In this document: positions 58,787-64,000 of the stretch, one piece after another
How positions within the stretch are numbered: position 1 is the stretch's first letter
How the letters are laid out: each line of letters begins with the position of its first letter
DNA from: Oscillatoriaceae cyanobacterium M33_DOE_052
Lineage (GTDB): Bacteria > Cyanobacteriota > Cyanobacteriia > Cyanobacteriales > Laspinemataceae
Assembly: GCA_015296065.1 (NCBI GenBank)
Contig: DVDU01000211.1
Location: forward strand, 1-64,000
Direction of reading: 5' to 3'
DNA: 64,000 nucleotides
Notes under the pieces: generated by a model
The model's input: the letters and a program-made list of their open reading frames with translations, nothing else
Told to the model about the DNA's origin: nothing
The model's database searches: none
Made by a program: the position numbers and the translations under genes

Positions 58787-60043
58787 TTAGATATTGATTA
58801 AAAGGTTATGTAATTGCTCTTGTTCCCATCGATAGTCTAAAGAAACATCAGTATAGCTAGGATTGTTGTGATTGGATTTTAATTTGTTTTCGGCTATGCG
58901 ATATAAATTATTCACTATTCCTGTTGTGTCTCGAATGTTAACGATAACGCCATTACTGTTATCTGTAACTATCGAGCCAGAATTAGGAGTGGTTATAACT
59001 GGTAAACCCCAGCTTAAAGCTTCGTGAGTTACCATCGCCGAGCCTTCGCAAATAGAAGGAAAAACAAAAACATCTGCCCATCGATACAGTTCAGTCATTT
59101 GAGAACGAGGCACTCGCCCTAAAAATTCGCAGACATCGCTATATTCGGCGACCCGCTCTGGCTTAATTGCAATAGAACCAGCAACTTTACAGCTAAAAGG
59201 AATTTGGCCTTGAAGCTGTCGCAGAGCTTGCAGTAAATAGGGAATACCTTTTCTCAGACTTACTGTCCCGGCAAATAAAATTTTTAATTTATCGGTTTTG
59301 GCAGGTAATTTTTCAGAATTAAGGGAAACATTTAGTGATGCTCCATCCCGGCGCCGCCCCAAAGCGATCGCAGAAATTTTGTCGGTACTAATGCCTCGAT
59401 CTATTAGGGAATTTTTCACAAAGTCGGATCCACAAATAATTCGATCGGCTAAATCTTGCTCCGACTGCTCTCGTTCGAGCAACTGACGATCGGATGCCTT
59501 AACTCTAAACGGAGATAAAGACCAGTTTGGCCACAAGTCTTCTTCTTCCTGCAACAGCTTATGCACTAATGACATTTCCGCTATAGTCTGGTCTAAGATG
59601 CACCGGATTCCTCGTGATTTAGCATATTGAAATAATTCTAAACAACTGCCATTAAATCCATAAACAATATCTACATTTTTTGGATGCTTATGAAATATAA
59701 TATTTTCACAAAAACTATGGCCAGCCCAAATTTTTAATGCCGATTTATCAGAACATTTTTTTTGCTTTTGTAGCCATTTATATGCAAAAAAAGGAAACCA
59801 AAAAAAATTATTTGATTTTAATTTTTGCTCGGATCTGTCCAATCCATTTTTGACTAATTTTGGTAAAGCATTATATATTTTATACTGGCGCAAAAAATTA
59901 ATCAATTGGTTGTTTTTTAAGTAAAAATCGGTGTAAAAACTATCCAACATCCCCCATTCCTGAAAAAGCAAAGGAATCAGGTAGTGTCTTCGGGCTCCTA
60001 GCTGAGCTACTAAAACTCTTGGTTTGGCAGTAGAAGAGTTCAT
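58787..60043 (-). CDS. GT4-family glycosyltransferase
   Basis: The 418-residue product has a GT-B outline: RVLVAQLGARRHYLIPLLFQ at the N-terminus, ADRIICGSDFVKNSLIDRG, KLKILFAGTVSLRKGIPYLL, and the donor loop FVFPSICEGSAMVTHEALSW with PVITTPNSG. It is A/T-rich with many Lys and Asn. Sugar and linkage are unknown. Confidence 0.87.
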   Translation of the reverse strand: MNSSTAKPRVLVAQLGARRHYLIPLLFQEWGMLDSFYTDFYLKNNQLINFLRQYKIYNALPKLVKNGLDRSEQKLKSNNFFWFPFFAYKWLQKQKKCSDKSALKIWAGHSFCENIIFHKHPKNVDIVYGFNGSCLELFQYAKSRGIRCILDQTIAEMSLVHKLLQEEEDLWPNWSLSPFRVKASDRQLLEREQSEQDLADRIICGSDFVKNSLIDRGISTDKISAIALGRRRDGASLNVSLNSEKLPAKTDKLKILFAGTVSLRKGIPYLLQALRQLQGQIPFSCKVAGSIAIKPERVAEYSDVCEFLGRVPRSQMTELYRWADVFVFPSICEGSAMVTHEALSWGLPVITTPNSGSIVTDNSNGVIVNIRDTTGIVNNLYRIAENKLKSNHNNPSYTDVSLDYRWEQEQLHNLLINI

Positions 60044-60127
60044 ATCGCTGAAAAAATATGATTTGGCAAATATACCAGTGGGACAACAAATAATTTCTAT
60101 CTTAATATCCAGTCAATTTCTCTCCTA

Positions 60128-61069
60128 TCAGGACTCTCTGATCAAATTTATTTGCTTACTCAGCCCAGTGGCTAAATCTACCAGCGGTGCATACCCAAGG
60201 ATTTTTTGAGCTTTAGAAATATCTGCACTGGTGTGTCTAGCGTCTCCGGGTTGAGGTTCTTCTTTGAGATAACGTACTGGATGACCGATAATTGCTCCGA
60301 TTTGTTCCACGGCATGACGCAGAGTCACGCGAGACCCGCCACCAATGTTAAAGATTTCTCCGGCAATATCGGGGACGAAAGCGGCTCTCAAATTTGCTTC
60401 CACTACATCAGACACAAAAGTAAAATCTCGACTTTGCTCGCCATCTCCATACAGTTCAATAGGTTGCTGCTGGCTAATGGCACGAATGAATTTAGAAAAG
60501 GCCATTTCCGGGCGTTGTCGAGGACCGTAAACCGTAAAATAGCGCAGCATCACTACGGGCACCCCAAAGTTTTTATGATACAAGCTGGCTAATCGCTCTG
60601 CGGCTAATTTAGTGATACCGTAGGGAGAAACAGGTTTCGGACAAGCAGTTTCTGGAGTAGGCATGGTTTCAGCATCCCCATAAACCGAAGAGGTGGAAGC
60701 AATGACTAAGCGTTGGAGATGGTCAGCTTTTTTTGCCGCTTCTAAAATTAATTGAGTCGCTTCTATGTTGTTCCGGGTGTATTCAGTAAATTGACTCCCC
60801 CAGCTCGATCGTACTCCAGCTTGAGCCGCTTGGTGAAACACTACTTGAGATTTATCGAGCAGTTCGCTCCAGTCGAGTTCCAGAATATTCCGATTAATTA
60901 ACCGGAACCTAGGATGCTGTAAAGCCTGGTCGATGTTGGCTTGCTTGATGTGTTTGGGGTAATAGTCGGTAAAACTGTCGATACCGATAACTTCGTGACC
61001 TTCCGCCAAGAGACGATCGCACAGATTAGACCCGATAAACCCCGCACAACCCGTGACTATAGCTTGCAT
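60128..61069 (-). CDS. UDP-sugar epimerase/dehydratase (UDP-glucuronate 4-epimerase-like)
   Basis: The 313-residue product (from ATG 61069) is an extended SDR: AIVTGCAGFIGSNLCDRLL, the catalytic SSVYG with Tyr/Lys pair YGITKLAAE, and YFTVYGPRQRPEMAFSKFIR. It makes or interconverts an NDP-sugar for the polysaccharide. UDP-glucuronate 4-epimerase is the best guess, UDP-glucose 4-epimerase also fits. Upstream ATGs in frame (61081, 61117) are less likely. Confidence 0.87.
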   Translation of the reverse strand: MQAIVTGCAGFIGSNLCDRLLAEGHEVIGIDSFTDYYPKHIKQANIDQALQHPRFRLINRNILELDWSELLDKSQVVFHQAAQAGVRSSWGSQFTEYTRNNIEATQLILEAAKKADHLQRLVIASTSSVYGDAETMPTPETACPKPVSPYGITKLAAERLASLYHKNFGVPVVMLRYFTVYGPRQRPEMAFSKFIRAISQQQPIELYGDGEQSRDFTFVSDVVEANLRAAFVPDIAGEIFNIGGGSRVTLRHAVEQIGAIIGHPVRYLKEEPQPGDARHTSADISKAQKILGYAPLVDLATGLSKQINLIRES

Positions 61070-61180
61070 GGTATTCTCCATTGACTCAATAATTGTCTTT
61101 GTGATGCCTCCCAGCAAATACTTGTACTATTTCACCTTCAGCCATTCCGGAAAAACCTAACATACTCTCAGGGATAAATA

Positions 61181-62230
61181 TTACGCTATTTGGCGAATTT
61201 TTTGGTAAAAACGCCAAAAATTCTCTCTCCCCATAATTTTTACTAAAATGCCATAAACGCTGCCAGCAGATAAAAGAGAAAATTTATTCAAATTTATGGC
61301 TTCTTTTTTGAACCACTCAGCTTTTTCATCTAGCCCTGAAATTAGTAAATAAAAATACAATAAACTGATTTTTGATGCTGCTCCTTGCAAAATAATTAAA
61401 TTAATTATTTTTTTGAAGTCGTTAAAACTAACATCAGCGAACAATCTTTTAATGCAATGAGATTTTCCTAAATGAGCGGTCCCGTCTTTAATGCTTTTCA
61501 AATAAGCATTTTTACCATGAACAACTCTGGTCACAAAAGGTTCCGAGCTATAGCTGTAAACTAAACCCCGACTCCAAGCCATATTTAACAAAATTTCCCA
61601 GTCAGCAATAATATTATCTTCAGCAAATCCGCCCTGCTTGTCAAGAGCATCTTTTTGATAAATTGAGCCGCTAGGAGAGATTCCATTCATAAGCTGGAGA
61701 ATTTCCAAAAAATTCCATTCTTGATAAGTGGGTAAATTTATCTCTTTTGCTCCTCGATAGGGAAAGCAAGCCGAAACACCAGATGGCAGACTTTCCAAAA
61801 TTAACTGAGCTGATTTTAAATTATTGATCCGATCGTCACTATGCAGAAAAATAATCCAATTACCTCGTGCTAACTCAATGCAGCGGTTATGATTAGCGTA
61901 CATACTGACTAAGGTAGGATAACGCACATAGCGAATTCGCTTATCCGTATAATCTTTGACCACTTCTTCTGTATTGTCCGTACTGGCGTTGTCGCAGATA
62001 ATCAGCTCAAAATTATCAAAATCTTGGGTGATCACGCTTTCTATCGCAGCGGGCAACATATGGCCTCGATTGTATGTAGGAATGCAAACAGATAAAAAAG
62101 GAGTAAGTTCTAAAAAGTTTGGCGAAACTGTATCGATTACAGCTTTTTCTCCAGAGAGTCTTGTCTGCTCTTTTGTGGAAACCTTGTTTGGATAAAATTT
62201 ATGATTTAGTTGAATTGCCATTTTAAGCAA
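61181..62230 (-). CDS. GT2-family glycosyltransferase
   Basis: The 349-residue product has LSVCIPTYNRGHMLPAAIES near 47, FELIICDNASTDNTEEVV and FLHSDDRINNLKS with an SDD metal site. The first about 40 residues are non-conserved, so the start may be later. It precedes the epimerase gene and follows the flippase gene with an 8-base overlap. Confidence 0.87.
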   Translation of the reverse strand: MLKMAIQLNHKFYPNKVSTKEQTRLSGEKAVIDTVSPNFLELTPFLSVCIPTYNRGHMLPAAIESVITQDFDNFELIICDNASTDNTEEVVKDYTDKRIRYVRYPTLVSMYANHNRCIELARGNWIIFLHSDDRINNLKSAQLILESLPSGVSACFPYRGAKEINLPTYQEWNFLEILQLMNGISPSGSIYQKDALDKQGGFAEDNIIADWEILLNMAWSRGLVYSYSSEPFVTRVVHGKNAYLKSIKDGTAHLGKSHCIKRLFADVSFNDFKKIINLIILQGAASKISLLYFYLLISGLDEKAEWFKKEAINLNKFSLLSAGSVYGILVKIMGRENFWRFYQKIRQIA

Positions 62231-63785
62231 CCTTGTTGATTTTTGTAAATATTTTTAATTTTAGCTTGTTTTTTTGGTGTTGATTTAAAATACAACACCA
62301 AAATGAAGTCAAAAAAATTATTCCACAAATTAATCCGGTTAAAATCACAATACTCCAATTATTATTAAAAAATAAATTATTTACATTATATTTAAAAATA
62401 ATAGACAAAAATAAGCTGACAAACAATGTAATTAACCACAAAAAAAATACGTGTTTTACATAAAATTTTGAGTTAATTTTTAAGCGATTTATTGGTCTAT
62501 ATACCGCATACCAGTTATTTGTAAAAAGCTGAGCCAGCATAGTACCTAGAGCTACCCCCAACAAGCCAAACGGACGAATGAGAATCCAAGTAAAAATTAC
62601 ATTCAGAACTCCCGATGCGATCGCCCACGGCGCGTAACGCTCATCTTCAGTAGCCCTAGCGCTTTGCGCCATCACATTATGCTGAGCTTCTAGGGTAAGC
62701 ATAATGCAGAAAACCACCAAAATGGGATAACCCACAAAATTATCCGGTCCCAGCCATAAAGCCAGAAATTCTCGTCCTGCTGTCAGTATAAATGCTACCC
62801 CAGATGCCATCACGCATAGAGTGATTTTAGCGTTGCGAATGACAATTCGCTGAATTGCCTCCAATTCCCCAGCTTGCCACATCTGGCTGATAAAGACAGA
62901 AGAAGATCCCGCAATAGGAGCCACAATCATAAAGAAAGTAGAGACAAACTGGTAAGTTGCACGATAAGCAGGAATGCTCGACACATCTTGCAGCAGGGCA
63001 ATAAAATAGTCATCAGTCCGCAGAATCAAAAAAGACCCAATGCTGGTTAACCAAGCGTAAATCGCTGGTTGCACCATAGCCTGAGCAAAATCAGCATTCC
63101 ACTGCCCCCTTACCGCGAGCATTTCTGGCTTTTTCCAGCGAATCAAAGCCAAAAATACCAATCGCTGCACCAAGCCAGAACCCACTAAAATTGCTGCTAG
63201 TACCAGCAACCCACCCCCCAGTAAAACAGCCGTAATATTAGCAAAAATAGTCAGGAGAGAAATAACCGTAGTAATCAGACTATCCCACCCCACATATCCA
63301 ATCCCAGCCAGCCAGCAGTTGAGGTAAGAAACCCAGACACCGACAGCATAACCCCCACACATTAGCGTCCACGCCCAAAACACAGTTTGCGGCGAGACTT
63401 CTTTTAACTCTAATTGGCCGATTAAACCATAACCCGAAGCCCAGGCAATGAAAAACACCACCACTGCCAACCATTGCAGGATGATGCGCCCCGTCGTCAC
63501 TAAATCCGCAATATGCTGCTGGCTTTCGTGACTTAATTCTACATTAGGGTCAGCACCGCTTTTGCCTTTAGCCAAGGCAATATGTCTGGTTAAAGTAGGC
63601 GCAATTCCCATTCCCAGCAAACTCAAAAAAGCCTGACTATTCCCCAGCAAAAACCAAAGTCCCAATTCCTCCTTTCCCATGTAACGGAACAGGATAGGCA
63701 TTAAAAACAAGTTAGCCAGAATCGAAACTGCCCGACTCAACCAAGAAACACCAACGGCAAAGGCAATTCGCTTAGATGCTGACAT
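62223..63785 (-). CDS. Wzx-like polysaccharide flippase
   Basis: The 520-residue product has about 14 hydrophobic helices from RIAFAVGVSWLSRAVSILAN at the N-terminus, a MATE/PST-type pattern of lipid-linked oligosaccharide flippases (for example GKEELGLWFLLGNSQAFLSL). It would flip the lipid-linked repeat unit across the plasma membrane for the Wzy-like polymerase. Its first codons overlap the end of the next gene by 14 bases. Confidence 0.88.
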   Translation of the reverse strand: MSASKRIAFAVGVSWLSRAVSILANLFLMPILFRYMGKEELGLWFLLGNSQAFLSLLGMGIAPTLTRHIALAKGKSGADPNVELSHESQQHIADLVTTGRIILQWLAVVVFFIAWASGYGLIGQLELKEVSPQTVFWAWTLMCGGYAVGVWVSYLNCWLAGIGYVGWDSLITTVISLLTIFANITAVLLGGGLLVLAAILVGSGLVQRLVFLALIRWKKPEMLAVRGQWNADFAQAMVQPAIYAWLTSIGSFLILRTDDYFIALLQDVSSIPAYRATYQFVSTFFMIVAPIAGSSSVFISQMWQAGELEAIQRIVIRNAKITLCVMASGVAFILTAGREFLALWLGPDNFVGYPILVVFCIMLTLEAQHNVMAQSARATEDERYAPWAIASGVLNVIFTWILIRPFGLLGVALGTMLAQLFTNNWYAVYRPINRLKINSKFYVKHVFFLWLITLFVSLFLSIIFKYNVNNLFFNNNWSIVILTGLICGIIFLTSFWCCILNQHQKNKLKLKIFTKINKVA

Positions 63786-64000
63786 ACTCTCCTACCCGAG
63801 TTTGCTTGAGATAGGTTAAACCTGCTGCGACACCGCGCAAGTTCCAATTTAGAGTTTGCACCAACTTATCACCAACCATCCCCGCTTCTAGGGGTCGCAG
63901 TGCAGCTTGAGCTAATTCTGCGGTGGTGACGGGCAAAATTTTCTCCCCAGACAACCCGAAAACTTTTGCCGCTTCCAGTGCAAACTGATAGCGGCTCATT
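63772..64000 (-). CDS. C-terminal end of a dTDP-4-dehydrorhamnose reductase-like protein, cut by window edge
   Basis: Only the last 75 codons are present; the frame runs off the right edge, so the ATG at 63999 is internal. The sequence SRYQFALEAAKVFGL with a following PVTTAELAQAALRPLEAGMV matches the C-terminus of RmlD-like reductases, which make dTDP-rhamnose or related deoxysugars. It overlaps the flippase start by 14 bases, so it is the upstream gene of the same operon. Confidence 0.8.
   Translation of the reverse strand, partial: MSRYQFALEAAKVFGLSGEKILPVTTAELAQAALRPLEAGMVGDKLVQTLNWNLRGVAAGLTYLKQTRVGEYVSI

Overview
The window looks like chromosomal DNA of a filamentous, Oscillatoria/Phormidium-like cyanobacterium. 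The evidence is the many HIP1-type GCGATCGC octamers, cyanobacterial marker families (Ycf35 next to DUF2997 and a 4Fe-4S ferredoxin, a glycine-rich RRM protein of the RbpA type, DUF4330, a paired 2-oxoglutarate decarboxylase and succinate-semialdehyde dehydrogenase), pentapeptide-repeat proteins, and abundant short palindromic interspersed repeats. No rRNA, tRNA, CRISPR array or complete insertion sequence was recognised.

Layout. 1-3.9 kb: an initiating sugar-phosphate transferase, a GT9 glycosyltransferase and ispD. 3.9-5.9 kb: a scarred stretch with a 31-bp tandem repeat, toxin-antitoxin genes (one pair intact, one broken) and the ghost of a tandem duplication that included part of ispD. 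5.9-12.1 kb: recA, a repeat-rich gap, an Rpn-type nuclease gene, xseA-xseB and the DUF2997-ycf35-ferredoxin operon. 12.6-18.4 kb: a saccharopine-dehydrogenase-like oxidoreductase, then a candidate structured RNA followed by a small protein and a 904-residue ParA-like/STAND-like double ATPase, a polynucleotide-kinase-like P-loop protein and a pentapeptide protein. 18.9-22.6 kb: M48 protease, DUF4330 and membrane or conserved proteins.

The most unusual part is 22.8-33.8 kb, all on the minus strand. In transcription order it reads winged-helix protein, AAA ATPase, AAA ATPase, gap, winged-helix protein, AAA ATPase, and last an 842-residue protein that joins a DEDD 3'-5' exonuclease, a four-cysteine RecB/Cas4-like PD-(D/E)XK nuclease and a complete FtsK-type DNA motor. 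The ATPases are three paralogues and the winged-helix proteins two. The cluster reads as duplicated recognition/loader modules serving one DNA-processing effector. I do not recognise it as a named system; defence or another form of DNA processing is an inference.

The rest is surface-polysaccharide and housekeeping DNA. 34-39.7 kb holds glycosyltransferases. 39.7-51.6 kb holds a large membrane-anchored protein, rbpA, a second pentapeptide protein, a WcaF-like acetyltransferase, the two enzymes of the cyanobacterial TCA-cycle bypass, exonuclease III, an NmrA-like reductase and a YdcF-like protein. 52-53.7 kb encodes an RTX repeat protein. From 53.9 kb to the right edge runs a minus-strand polysaccharide operon with RmlD-like protein (cut by the edge), Wzx-like flippase, glycosyltransferases, a UDP-sugar epimerase, a Wzy-like polymerase, a sulfotransferase and a methyltransferase. 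It probably builds a sulfated extracellular polysaccharide.
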